From assembly GCA_023313575.1 (NCBI GenBank), contig JAJTTP010000015.1, positions 62,001 to 126,000 on the forward strand: DNA of 64,000 nucleotides. Reading direction: 5' to 3'. Below the pieces are notes generated by a model. It searched no databases. It saw only the letters and a list, made by a program, of their open reading frames with translations, and had not been told where the DNA came from. This DNA is from Eutypella sp. D-1. Lineage: Eukaryota > Ascomycota > Sordariomycetes > Xylariales > Diatrypaceae. Made by a program: the position numbers and the translations under genes. Of this stretch, positions 37,274 to 50,774 are shown in pieces (the stretch's first letter is position 1; each line of letters opens with the position of its first letter).

Positions 37274-37358
37274 ATGCAGCAGCAACCAGGCACTCCAGCC
37301 GGAGAACAGCAATCGCAGCCAGCTGTTAAGCGGGCTCGTTCCAAAAATGGGTGTATGA
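37248..37358 (+). promoter_or_regulatory. Overlapping uORF at the start of the Zn2Cys6 regulator
   Basis: An ATG in a fair context (GGCCATGA) opens a 36-codon frame that passes over the regulator ATG at 37274 in another frame and ends inside exon 1. If it lies in the mRNA, ribosomes must leak past it to make the regulator. The transcription start is not known. Confidence 0.4.
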
Positions 37359-39315
37359 CCTGCAGGTATGCTAAGAATTTTTGTTGCTGGCTTACTTGCC
37401 TGCGCGCCTGTCTGGCGACTTATGTGCCTCGTGACCGTGATTATGCGCCTGGAGCTCGTTAATGTCCAAACTAACGGGCACATGTGTAGACGTAGGAAGG
37501 TTCGGTGTAACGAGATACGACCAATCTGCGGGCATTGTTCGCGTCTGAATTTGGAATGTCGATGGAGGCCGGCCAACTCATCTATGCTTCAGCCAGGCGG
37601 CCCGGGCAACTCTCCTGCCGCTAGTGCCGGCCGGCCGAGGCCCGGAGGAAATGGAAGCGCGAGAACGGCATCGATGCCCATGCTACCTGCCAACTCCGTA
37701 ATGCAGGAATCGTTCGATGATGTGTTTAATTACGCGAGTTTCATGTGGGATGGAAGCGATTTATGGGCGTCACAGAATTGGGGTCAGCAGGAGCTACAAA
37801 TGATGGATCCGGCGGGTCCGAATACTATGACGGTATGTCAGCCATCCTCTTGACATTATATATGGCGGCCCTGTCATTTTCAGAGTCGCTTGAAAAGGGG
37901 GAAGTGGGATACGATAACACTAACACCAGCAGACACCTCCCTTCTCGACCGTCGTTTCCCCCCCTATCGGAAGTGGGAACACTTTCGAAGTTGCGCTGTC
38001 TTCGAATCACTCGGATGGGCTCTCAGTTCTGGACGACAGCGGGACAGTGCTGGACGTACCCCCAGAGGACCGCGTGCTTCTCGGATACTTTGTGGAGTCA
38101 GTCGTTCCTCCTATCATTGCCGAGATAGAAACGCAGAGCAAGTGGACGTCAATGAGGCAGGCACTTTTGTCCATGTCACGATCGTCATCTATGCTGCGGA
38201 ACGCTATCCTGACCTTTTCTTCCCTACTTCTATCTCGCAAAGGCGACTCTACGGGAAACACTAGGGAGTATTATTCACGGACCATCACCGAGCTAACGCG
38301 ATATGACGAGCCTTCCGAGGAGAACGAGACCAAGGAGGATATTGTCCCGAATCGTGCCGCCATGCTCGGAACACTCTTCTTTCTAAGCTACACAGACTTG
38401 TTGGATGGCAGAAACGACCTGACGCATGTGAGTTTGAAAAAAGCCTACGACATCTACCAATCAGTGGACAAGAGACAATTTCGCAACGTGGAGATACGTT
38501 TACTATCGTGGATCCGTTTGATAGATGCCCGCGCGGTCTCCGCCGGCGGACAGGGTTTATTCCTCTCAGAGCTCGATGAAAAGCTGTTAGCTGCCTCCCC
38601 CGGCAGCCTCGATGGCGGGGAACCAGGGGCTGATGAACCGTCGCCGGAAGTGGATATCGAGGAAGTGTTGTTCGACATCTTGTATCAGCCAGGAATCGTC
38701 TTTTTTCAGAAGGTTCAGAGTTTCATGGGTCGCATATCGCATCAGGATCCATGGCACAGACGCCGGAACACGGTAGAAGATGAGACAGAGGTGATGAACA
38801 TTGCCCACGAGATATCGAACGATCTCAGACGACTATATGAAGCACGACCTCCACTAATGGACTACGCCGTCGCCGGCCTTCTGAAGGCGCCACACTTATC
38901 TCCCAACCTGGCCTTCACTATCACAAGGGCGTTTAGGACATTCCTTTCAAACTACCACGCGAGCAAGATCCATCTACACCGCGTCGCGTACAAGTCGCTC
39001 CCTCTGACCAAGGAGACGATCGACTCAATCGACTCGATTCGTACCTTAGCTAAAATGCTTGTTGAAGGGCCCGAGGACATGCTTCCAGTCAACATGCTCT
39101 GGCCGCTGATGATGTGGGGTACCGAGGAGAAGAACCTCGATGAGCGGGCATGGATCAAATCACAGATTCTGCGCATGGAGAAGGTAGCGACTAACGCGCG
39201 GATTACGAGCCAGGTTCTCGAGGAGGTTCAGAAACGTCAGGACTCCATGAACGCGAGACAGGACATCCGTGAGGTCATGGAACACACATTCAACTCGTGC
39301 TTCGCCATCGTTTAA
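37274..39315 (+). CDS. Zn(II)2Cys6 transcription factor (Fungal_trans_2-type)
   Basis: A nuclear DNA-binding regulator. Three exons: 37274-37365, 37490-37832 and 37933-39315, giving 605 residues. Intron 1 (GTATGC, branch ACTAAC, acceptor TGTAG) splits the zinc cluster, as is common in this family. The spliced cluster has Cys at 27, 30, 37, 44, 47 and 54 (CMTCRRRKVRC, then CGHCSRLNLEC), spacing CX2CX6CX6CX2CX6C. A Pro/Gly/Ala/Ser-rich linker follows. The rest looks like the Fungal_trans_2 (PF11951-type) region: LLGYFVESVVPPIIAEIE, then SSSMLRNAILTFSSLL and YYSRTITEL. Intron 2 ends in a tandem CAGCAG, so one Gln may be included or skipped. It directly follows the DapA-like gene in the same orientation, making local control plausible but unproven. 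Confidence 0.87.
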
Positions 39316-42300
39316 AGTTCCTGATTATCGGGAAGGCTAAGAACAACAAGGTAGATGACGAGATAAATGCTGAATCTTAGTCATCACGCAATGCGAATCG
39401 GCACTTGAGACTTTAAGTCACAGGCGACACGCGCGGTTAGGAAAATAGGTTCACGCGCGCGATACCGACGGATGAGTCGGCCAACGCCGAGACCTTCGCG
39501 GTTGCTGAATAACTTTTCCGGAAGAGTGTGCTTCTCTTCCGCGCAGCCGCCACGTACTTGGCTCGCGCCCTCATAGGTCGTCATCGCTATCGCATGATTG
39601 ACCATCAATCATGAGTTGCAGACTGAAAAAGCAAAATATCCCGGCTGCCGATCGTAGGCTAGGGGTAGATCCTTACCCCAAACGAGGTATGATCCTGGCA
39701 TACCCGGTGACGGGTTAGCGGGTGCAGCTTGCTACACAGGTCCTTGGACGGGCAATCGAACCACTACCAGGGACGGGCAGAAACCGGGGAGGGATGGGGG
39801 TGGGAAGAGTCACCAGCAGACCCAACCCAGCCCAAGGAGCCCAATAGAGAAATCTACGACAATGATAGGGAAGCCCCAGGGGTTGGCGCAGAAATGATCG
39901 GCACAATTCCGAAAAGAAGTTATTGACGCCCTTCGCTATCTCTTGGTTTTGCCGATTCTTGCGGAACCCGACATTCTGTCACCATCTCTCCTCCCGCAGC
40001 AGCGATAGTGGGGAGGAAGCATAGGACCTAGTTGGTCAATACTTCAAATTAGGGCCCAGATCTAGCTCGTCAGCCCGCCTCTGGCAAACTAGGTGATATG
40101 CACACGGTTTTGCTTTTTCTTTTTCTTTTTTTTTCTTTATGTTCTTCAACCGAAGCCCAACCACGGAGCATCCCCCGATAGGTTGCCCTAGCATCATGTG
40201 GACACTAGCCGCCGCCGCCGCCAGAGGGGAGAAGAGAGCAAACAAAGGAAAAGAGAGAAGAAGAGCGATCCCACTACCGTTGCTACCTTAGATCGGAGCG
40301 GCTCGTCTCAGGCACCCCTGATCCTCATGCGTCCAGGCGATCAGGCGATGAGACATCTGCAAGAAGCCGATGCTACTGGAAACAAAACGCGAAAAGGGGA
40401 AGGGAGAAACAGAATGAGAACAAGTGATGCAGGGGCCGCCAGCGGAACGGGAGCACCCAGCCGAGCCGATTAAGCTGGGCTCTGCCTGAATCGGAGGAAG
40501 TAGCCAGGGGTAAAAAGTCGTGTCGCGTCGCTCGATCGAAGAAAAAAGAATAGAAAAGGAGAGAAGATAGCGATGTCTTGGTAAAGAAGGTCATCTGCAG
40601 ATGCATGCTTTCGCCTAGCTACCATGTTATGAACCCTGAACCGATGGATGTATGTCGTGAGAAGACAACACTTCACACGCCCCTGTTTAACCCATCCGTA
40701 CACAAAGAAGAGCGTCTAAATAGGGAGGCGCCGTGCCGTTGCTGCATAGATACCCTAAACCCCGGCGTGAATCACTAACTATCTCATATCGCCAAGAAGC
40801 TACCCCGGAAGCAGGGTGCGATCTCTCTTTCCCTTCTTTTCATTATCGTCATTTATTGACTACTTACTTCAACTTGCATCTTGGGCGCGTGCTGGGGTCC
40901 CTGCCTAGATATTGGCATGCAGCCACCGCATCGACCCTGAGTGCCGGTCGTTGGCTCATATCGAAGGTCGAATGGATGTCGTGTGTCCCCGGCTCGATCC
41001 GCGCATGCAATACAAAAAAGACCATTGCAGGTGTATCTGGATGTACTTGATAGACCCAGGGCAAGTACTCGAGTAGTACTCCTTTCTATTTACATATTTC
41101 GTGTCTCGAACGTGGCAAACTGGGCCTGTCGCTTCTTATCATATCCCGAGGAGGTAGGCGGTTGGCGATTCGATGGCGGAGGAAGGGGGACAATATGTTC
41201 CCGAAAGATTCCGCTTGGCCTCCTACAGTTGGATGGAGTGAAGAGGGAGGTCTGTATAGAGGGACCCCAAGATGAACGGTCAATCCTTCGGTCCGACTAC
41301 GTAATCTACATAGTTCGGCCAGATCAGCAAGGCGGAACTTGCGCATTGTCATATATCACTTTTATCTATTTCCTTACGGTGCGTGAATTATTTTACTGTC
41401 GAAGCATCATACGTAATAATTGCAAATGCCATACGACGGCCGAATATCCTTGACGGGCTATCATCGGGAGTCGTTGGAACCAACGTCGGCTCGGGATGTA
41501 CACACCTGGACCGTAAAGAGCAATGGTTGTATCGTAAAATGTCGCATTGGAACCCCTCCTCCCTTGGCATGCCACCCTCGTTCTGTTTTACGGTGCTTAC
41601 ATACATAACTGCCTATTACATGTGCTGCCGGATCTCGCAGTCCGATATACGCACGTCAAACGACAGTAAGGGACGACACCCAATTGGTACCGTGTTTCAC
41701 AGAAGGATATGACAATGGATAAGATGAGTAAGAGTGGCACCAGTAACACATATTACACACCAAATATGCGCCATCTTTGTACGTGGTCGGGGATTTGTTC
41801 CCGGGAGTGGCTGGCTGGCTAGCTGGCCCGCCGATGGGCTTATTGTGCGACGGCGGGAAAAAGCGACGGCGATCTTACACTGCACAGGTACGGCATCTTA
41901 TTAGAGCACTAGACTATGAGAGTCCTTGACGGAGTGGCTTTCCGCTAAAGGCTATAGAAAAAGAAAGGAATACAATTCGTCAACAACTCACACTAGGCTT
42001 GTACGAGGGTGTTGACCAGGGACCGCATCCGGCGTGGGCTGCTGCGATAAGAGGTAATAGAAGGCGCCTTCTGTGATTGTTTTTGTACGCCCGTGTGATA
42101 TTGATAACGTATGAATCAAGGTAATCCATTCGATGTGCAACAAACCTCCCATCGACGGCTCGACGCCGGTTGGTGGCCGGGAAGGTAGGTACGTAAAAAG
42201 GGAATGGCTAAATAGAGAGACATAGAAAGAATGAGTAAGGCCAGAACAAAAGGGAAAGGCCATCTCCGCTCCCATGTGTCGTGTAACGGCGGATGCACAT

Positions 42301-45300
42301 CCCGAGCATCCTCGATTTGCCTCCCACCTGCAGGCTGGCCCCGTACAGCCATACGCCCGACGACAGGGGCACGGGTTGCCTGCAAGTCGTGCAACCTCTC
42401 GGGGAAAAGACTATGTACGTTACCCAGTATATGCTCCCCGGTTCGTGTGTCGTGGTGTGCATGGCGTAGGCATGTTTCGTCGCAGCTGCAGCCTTGCCGC
42501 GGGGAAGTGAGAAAGGCGCACTTGCTTATTTAGACCGCACGCACGCCATGTCGGCTGGGCGATCGAATTAGTTAGCGGGGATTTCCAGCTTTAGGGGTCA
42601 AGGACTTCCCTTCCTGACCCATTTGAAAGACCATTACGTGCTGGCATGCGAGGGGCACATCTACAACGGTCGATGCTAATGTATATGAAACGTGTGGAAG
42701 AAGGTTGTATAGGGAGTGACGACTACCCTCCCTTCTCACCCAAGTCGGCGAACATGTACTACCCGTCTCCTACACATGCGTGTGTGTAGTCGCCGGAGGA
42801 CATGGGCGCTGCCCACTGGCGACGAGATGTTCTAGAATGCGATGACCAGCCTCGGATGGCGAGGCACTCCGTTGATTGGAAGCCGGCGATGACGAGAACG
42901 TGGAAATGCCACCGAGACACACACCTCGGCCCAATCAATAAGAATCTGTTCGTGCCCGTGAGCAAACTGCTTGGGGTCGAGAGGTGCCAACGACACCTCT
43001 CTATGCCGTGTAACAAAGATTCTATGGGCCGAAGGGAAAGCAAAACAGAACCTTGGTGACGGGAGGTAGACAGAGGGCACGACTGTATGCCACCTACGTG
43101 TAAGCCCCAGTCGTTCTGTACATCTTTAAGGGGGGGGAAGCCGTCTAGAGCATCTGTTTCCGAAGTGTTCGTCCCTTCCAAGGGGGATGGTTACAGTAGG
43201 CCGAAATGGAAAGAGTAGCCGCCCAGGACACCGGCCTGGGTTGATCTACGGCATGTACATACGAGACATAGCATTATCTGACCTGGATTGTATCTAAAAG
43301 CAAGTATGGTGGACTCCGCCCACTTGCCGCGATTACGAATATGGTTTCATACGGGGCGGGCGGGGGCGGCCTGGTAGGTGCAGTATCTAACTATGAATAC
43401 CAAGTCCTCGGAACCGTGGATCGTAGGCAGGGATGATTTGTAAAATTGCGTAACGGGGCCGGCGGGCGGAGATTCTATACAGCCTGGCAGACGACCCTCG
43501 TCTAACTACATACGTACGCTGCTCTACAATCGCCTGGGAGGGACACTACGCCCTGCTGACCCGCATGTAAATTTTTCGTGATGAATCACTGCCTCTTGAA
43601 GAACGAGCATATAACAAGCGGGTAAGCTGACTCGAATCCTTCACCGCCGTCCTTCGTCGGCGAAAACGGGAGGCGATGATGGGAAAAGGCGGAAGCGGAT
43701 GATCCTGACGGAGAGGGAGGAATCATCGGATGTCTTGGAACAAGAGGCCGTAAGACAGACAACACCAATAAACACTGACACTGAAGTAACTTCTGGCGAC
43801 GGATCAACGGGATCGCTCTCCATAGGATTTATGGATGGTTTCCTCCCCACACATCGGTGGAGGTCGCTGACGAGATGACGAGGGCCGTGGTACTTCGCCC
43901 AAGGCTAATAACGGATATACGGTCTAGTTAGGGCTGGCAGACGAAACCGCTTCTGGAGAGTGGCGAGAAGTGTTACGCATGCGGCCACGGGCCGCGGATG
44001 TGTAGTGTTGCTGCCCTCCAGAACGAACTGCACTGAGGACAAGACAGGCAAGAAAGTATGTAACAACGCACACCAATCCAGGGCACTGGAAAATGGACAA
44101 CCGCGGCACCAGGGGCGCGAGGGGCAGTTCGTGGCTTACTCACTCACTAGCGGGAGCTAAGAGCGGCAAAGCCCGAAATTCTTGAAGCGAATACTAGGTA
44201 GGCCGCGGGTTTGCCTATTATAAGTGTGACATAGCAGGGAACTGGCACCCCTTGGCCTGGACGCTGCGTCCAATAATTCCGTGGGCGTTTCTTCTTGTTC
44301 ATTGGCTCGTAGAGCAGGACATGGCATTGTGCAATCCTATACAAATGTAGTCTCGGCTTCAGCTCGGTTAGCTTCACCGGGCAAGGTGAACTCACCGAGC
44401 CGCGCTGTGGGTGATTGGTGTATGGGCGGATATATAGACAGGGATGGCAATGCGAGCCCTACTGGAAAAGGGTTGGCAATCTGCAACCCGTAAGCACCTG
44501 CTAGTTCCTTTTCCACGTATGGGCCGCACGGCATACATAACGCACAGGCATAAGCTGTCAATGCAGCTTGGTAGCCAACCTCGCATCTCTCCTCACGGCA
44601 GGTAGGGTTGGTAGGTAGACGAGCAGGGTCGTGTACTTTGCATGGTGTATATTCAACGCGGCAATCGCGCGAGCCGCCAGATGCGACGTAGCGACAAGGC
44701 AATGACGGCAATCATTCTTTAGGATTGCAGCTGCAGTTTTCAAGCCACCGCAGCGATGGTTTGCAGGACTGGCAGTGCAGGGGGTGGAGAATACTCCCTG
44801 CCGGGCTGAGCTACGTATGGTATCTCTCTTCCTCTTTCGATTGGCACACCGACCTGCAACAGGAGGATTATCAGGATCTCATATTATAGATAGAACCAGG
44901 GATATTTGCCACCATCTTGAGATATTATGCGTGTAGGTTGCTATGTATGCTGTGTAGGTAGCCACATTGTTACCGTTTATAGGAAGTGCTCAACTGACCT
45001 GGGTTAGCGACGGCTGTCCGGAGAAGCCCTCTTGCTGAAGCTTGTGAGGCCTCACACAACCCTTGCGGCTTACGGTGCAGCGACGTAAGGGCTATCGCGG
45101 GAAAACATATAATATTCTTGAAAATTTCGCCGAAATGACGCAACGTTGGACGAGGGGCACAGGGGCAAACAGACAAATAGAAAGCCATACGAGCCTGGCA
45201 GTCTTACCGCTCTAAACAAGGCACCGTCGTCGCATACTCCTAACCAGCAAGGTAATGGACGCGATGAGTGAAATACACAGATAGCATAAGTTCTCCTACC

Positions 45301-48300
45301 ATGTATTTTTCATCGATAGGTAGTAGAGATAGGTAGGTAGTCACTCGAGAGATGGGCGGTGGGACTTGATTGGACAGGCTGGAAAACGGATTACCTACCG
45401 AGATGTCAGCCTTCTGTGCCTGGCACCTGATGACATGACTGGCCTGGCATGTTGTTTCAAGATTGCCAAGCATCGTTTCCGCTAGCGTTATATCGTACTA
45501 TGTAATCGAGCGGCGGTTGTCGGTTGCCAATACGAAATAGTCACGAGAAATGAAGAGGAAGTCAAAGGGACGGTCGGCAAAGAGGAGCAATACGAAGGCT
45601 ATGCTCTAGTCCATATATTCTACCTGTTGGCGGTGAATCCCTTTGACTGCCTGGACCCGAGGCGGGCGATATCCTCCGGATGGCTACGGAACGTGACCAG
45701 TACTCAATTGCCGACATATGAAGACATCGTGCCAGATCGAAGAAATTAACGGGCTAAGTGTTGGCCAAATGCTGGCTACCTGCCGACGCGGATGTATTGT
45801 AAATCTGCTGGTCACCAATGGATCGATAGGCTGTTTAATTACTTGAGTTGTGTACAGGTGCTACAAAGTAAAGGCGCGGTATCACGAGGTGCAGTATCAT
45901 GGAGTTGAAAATTCACTAACCCGCCAATCCCTGAGATAGTACGAAGTAGTTGGTGAGCTATTGAGTAGGAAGGACAAGGTTGGCACTACAAGTAGTTGGT
46001 GATTTCCTCTTTTCTCCCTTTTTCTCTTTTTTTCTGGGTTCTTCCGATAAAGAAAAAGCCAGAACAATGCTTCCGGGTTACATACGCGGACCATCACGAG
46101 AAAGCTTGAGGCATTCGGATGGCGGTGACGGTGACGATCTCACGTGCCGGGTTGAACCCTAACATAAAGGCCCAGATTCCTCAAAGCCGAGTGGAGGCTT
46201 CATGGGGTCTTACGTATGGGGTAGGTAACATCAGCAAGCCTTATTTTTCTTTTTTATCCTTGTGCCATGATGGAATGATGTTGTTTCGTATGTACGAAAT
46301 ATGCAGATAGCCCTATTCGATCGCGGTACTGATCTTGGTCCCCGTTTTTTTAAAATCCGCACATGGATGATGATGGGCGATGGGTGATAGGTGATAGGTG
46401 ATGGGCCCAACCCATCGTCAGGCATGTCAAGGGCCCATACTAAAAGTACAATCCGGAGGTGAAGGGCGGACAGGGATCATCCATTCAGTCAGCCCCCGTC
46501 GGCCCCGTCGGTGGACTGATGACTACGAGGACAACTCATACCATGGAATCGCCCGAAGCAAACACGTAGGTATTCGGCAGCGGCAGTTGACGGGAGCACA
46601 AGATGAAACACCCGCACGCACGATCAAGAAATGCGGTCAACTTCAGCAAACCTGGCGAATATGTCGGCGGCATCGACCCGAGAGCCCGACCGCCCAGCCG
46701 CCCGGGTTGGCTTTGCTCTCTGTTTGATACCTTACTATTACGCCCGAGTCCAGGCGTCGAAACGGCATCCCGCCTTGCCCTTCCCCTCTTAAACAATGGA
46801 TCCCTTCCTCATGTAGTCATATATGGGTCGAGTGAAAATTTAATGTCGCATAATATCATCGCATCCGCCTGCCTTGTCATTTTGTTTGCCGATTTTCGCG
46901 GCTGAAAATGGCGGAGTGGCTAGCAGGAGGGAATACATGGGCGATGATCCATTGGCCATCATCTTTGCCTTACCTGGGCATTATCGCATGTGAGGACTGG
47001 GTTTATCTCGGCTACATGCACCGCTGCATCAGAAGAAAACGAAGCACCCGGCCAGACGGGCAGCCAGGCTTGCCGGGCAGCCAAGGAGAGGAGAGCCCCT
47101 AATGTACAATAATGCAGATTGCTATCAACCCCTTGCCCTGGGTCCGCTGGGCTCATGGCAGTTTTACGTCGTTCCGAGATCCAGTTGATACGATTTCAGA
47201 TTGACGAGGGGAGATCCCTGAACCGAGACAGAGACCTACATAAGAGTACAAGACTGACTACCTATACTAGGTACTTAGCTACCTCTAGATGCATGCTGGT
47301 AGTACCTATGTGACATAGCGTCACATGTGGGGTGAGACAAGGGGGGGGACGAGCCCAGTTAGGAGGGAAAAGAATGCGTGGAATACGGAATAGAATGAAT
47401 GGAATGTTCCAAAACGATGGAACAATCTTCTTGGGCTTCCAAATCTTCTATGCTAGCAGCGGTACCCAGGCTAGTACCTAATAAACCATGAGTCCATGAG
47501 ACGCACCACCGCACCAAGTGCCACGCCAGCCCCTTTTCAGCCTCGCTTTGGGTTTTTTTTTTCTCTCCCTCCTACTTCCCCCTGGCCCCCTTCCCCTTCC
47601 CTCTCGACCTCGATCCCGGGACAGGGTCTAACCCGGACTGCCATTGGAGGACCCTACTTGATAAGTGGCTGAGTGGTGATGCTATGACCCGGGCCGGCCT
47701 CCACTCGCCGGCCACCCGCGGCTACAGCTCTCTCTCGGAGATTCCGTGCCTGACTCTGATGCAAGGCGCTAAGGCGACAATTTAGCCCACCTTGCGCCTG
47801 TTGTGGAGAGCCAATTGTCCCAATTGTCCATTCGGATATCTTCCCTGGGAGAATACGACACTACCGTCCGCGCTTCCTAGGAGAGCCAAACGGACTCGCG
47901 GCTTCGGAAGGCGTGTGCTAGCACTAATAACCGTCGACGACAAATTTCCCCTAGGTAGAGTATCGGCGTCGAGTAGTGAGAGCCAGTTCTATTGCTATGT
48001 ATTATGAACTACGTACTTCATTTTGAGTGACGCGAAGGAGGGGTACGCGGTCAAAAGTTACGGTGACGAGCCGACGACGAAATTTCTCGTCGTACGTATG
48101 CTCGTACGTGTGCAGGCTGACCGACTGGTTTTGCCTCATCTCTTACTCTCATCTCAATTGATTCGCATTCTTGCGCGTGCGACCGACCAGCATTGTTTCA
48201 CAATCGAGATTAGAAGTAAATTATCAACATTTACCACGCGCGAAAAAAAAAAGGGGAGGCGAGAGGCAGAGATGGCCGGGCGCTTCTTTATAAAGAAAGA

Positions 48301-50745
48301 AAGAAAAAAAACTTCTTGTACGGAGTAAGGTGACTATATGTTTACGTAGTGACAACCACCCCTTGCCTGTTGATTGGGCGATGGCTTGCGAAATAGGAGA
48401 ATTTGTTTATTTTTATCTTTGGCTAGAAACCCCCCTCCCCTCCCTAACCAGGTAGACCCAGAGCATTGGGCCGGCTACCTCACCGAGCGCGTTCTCCAGA
48501 CGCGGAGCATCGATGCATGACATACATATGCGCAGCGCTGTCAGATTGAATGATGCCCTTCCTTTTTGTTTCTCCCTACCCTCCTCATGTCGTCAATTAT
48601 GTAAAATAAGTTTCCTCTGTGGAGGACCGGCAAATGGGAGGGGGGCTTCTACTCGCGCCAAGCCAACAAACCCCTTTTTAAAAGGTTATGCTTCCGGTGC
48701 CCTAGCGCGAGCCGTAGAACGCTGGCGCGGCGCACGAACATATACAAGTATAAACTAACCTTCCTGGGTACGTAGGACGTCGGTTAGTTAGGTAGTTACA
48801 TGGTTCCTATTATGTACTACCCTCTCGTCCTAAAGGTTCTTCTTTTCCCACGATCATACCTGTCAAAGCCCCCACGTCGAAGGTGGTCCCCAGGTAGAGA
48901 CGAACACGTAGTGGCTAGTGGAAGCGACGATAAGGTCGACGGCGCTTGGGCGCCTGAGTGCTTAGAGGTTATTTATCATACTAATGTCAAGCGCTAAATC
49001 AGATGACCACGAAGACATGCGTGTAGCCATCTGGTTCCCTCATAAAATCAAAAGCGTAACATGAAGGCCCCACGGATCTTCAACCAGACATTAAAACTGT
49101 CGCAAGTATAAACCCCGAAGGTGGACATGGGCCACCTTGGGATCACCTTGGGAGCCACCTAGGAACTTACCTGCACACACCGGGGCGTTTACTACCTTAG
49201 GTAGGTGTGTAAGTGTGAGAGTAAAGTACGCAGGAGGTACTTAGGACTTGGCGTTTTATATACGATAGAGACTTTTTCCAGAGTTCCTCCCACTGCTCCA
49301 GGGCTCCTTGGCTCTCTCCCACGGCACAGCCGGCAGTGCCATTTCACTGAGCCAGTAGCCCGGTTCTTATAAGGTGGGTACCTGTCTAAACGGGGCTGCT
49401 GGGGGGTTCCCCTTGTCATTTCTGCGTATACTTAATATACCTAGTATGTATCTGTATATGTCATTATATCCTCCTTGTTGATCGTTGGACCTTTTGGCTA
49501 ACGGAGCCAACAGGGTTGGTGCTCTTTGACAACAGAGATGAAATAACAGTAACGACAGGAGACAGACAGAAGGGGCAGAGACAAAGAAGAAAAGGCCACG
49601 CGAAGGAGAAAATATGGGGTTTACTGCTACACAAGGTGAAGTTGTCAAGAGCATAGACTTCGCAACACCTGTCAAAGCCCCAGTTGACAACCAAACCACT
49701 TCATCCGAGTTGCTTTTTTTAGGTTTATTTTGGTTTGCTCTATTTAAGCGATTGCCAGACAAGACACACAGTGTGTTAGATATATATATGGCTTAACCTT
49801 AGAACGGAAACGTTGAGGATGGCTATAGGCCGAGCCGATGTCCCCAGGCTGTGTATAGCCTCAATCTCTCCGCAAAGGAGTCAACTTTTGCGTAACCATG
49901 GAACTAGCTGCTGCTTGTTGGATGTATCCACATGTACAATCGGAACAATCATGCGGTCTATCTGCACTTATACCGGCTGGGGTACATACTTAGTATATAT
50001 GGATATTAGGCTACTGGGTAGGCTGGCAAGCTGGGTACAAGGCAAGGTAGGCTACCTCCTGTTGGTACTAAAAGTTAGTAGTCTGGGAGGTTAGTCAAAG
50101 TAGTGTAGTTACAGTTAGAAAGAGGGCTAGAAAGAGAGGGAGAGATGCACCGATGTGATGTGCGATAGGCGAAATGAGCGATGAGCGATGCGTTAGCGAC
50201 TTTTTTAGGCATTTGGTAAATCTGAGATTGATTCGCTTTGATTCCTTTACGGGGTGAAACGATGAAACCCACTCATTTCCCAAACAGCGCTACGTACCTT
50301 TTAAGACCTTTTAAACCATGTGCGATTGAGCACTTGCCACATGGGCCAGCAGGGATCTGATTTACCCAGTAGCCCAGCTTGCCCAGGTAGGCCGGTAGGT
50401 ATACCGGGTTTCTCGTACTATGGATGTGAAGTATCTTTAACTGTACCTTACTGGGAGGTTTAGGTCGGGTAAGGCTACTACTTTCTACCAGGGCAGATTG
50501 TAAATACCAGCCCTGAGGTTCGGATTTAAGCTTAGGTATTAGCATAAAACGTAAACGAATAAGAAGTTGTTTGCCTATTTGGGTATAGCATTGGGGGAAG
50601 GAGAAAGGCCCATCATTTGTGGCATTTTATGTACCTACATAGCGATATAGTAATTCGTACTTCCTACTATGAGGTAACTCCTTCAAAGGTTTCAAGGTTG
50701 CTTTTCTCTTATCCTGCCTGATCTCTTGAAGTTGACTCCTCTTCT

Positions 50746-50774
50746 CTCACTCACTCACTCACACTCTCTCCTCC
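50746..50774. repeat. CACT / CT microsatellite
   Basis: Tandem TCAC units flanked by CT-rich sequence, in the gene desert. Confidence 0.85.

Noticed and set aside
40941..41453. 170-codon plus-strand frame in the desert
   Set aside because: No recognisable domain, random-looking composition, no splice or neighbour support.
45486..45749. Stop-free plus-strand stretch with protein-like texture in the desert
   Set aside because: No start codon, no matching splice acceptor or neighbouring exon, and no family recognised.
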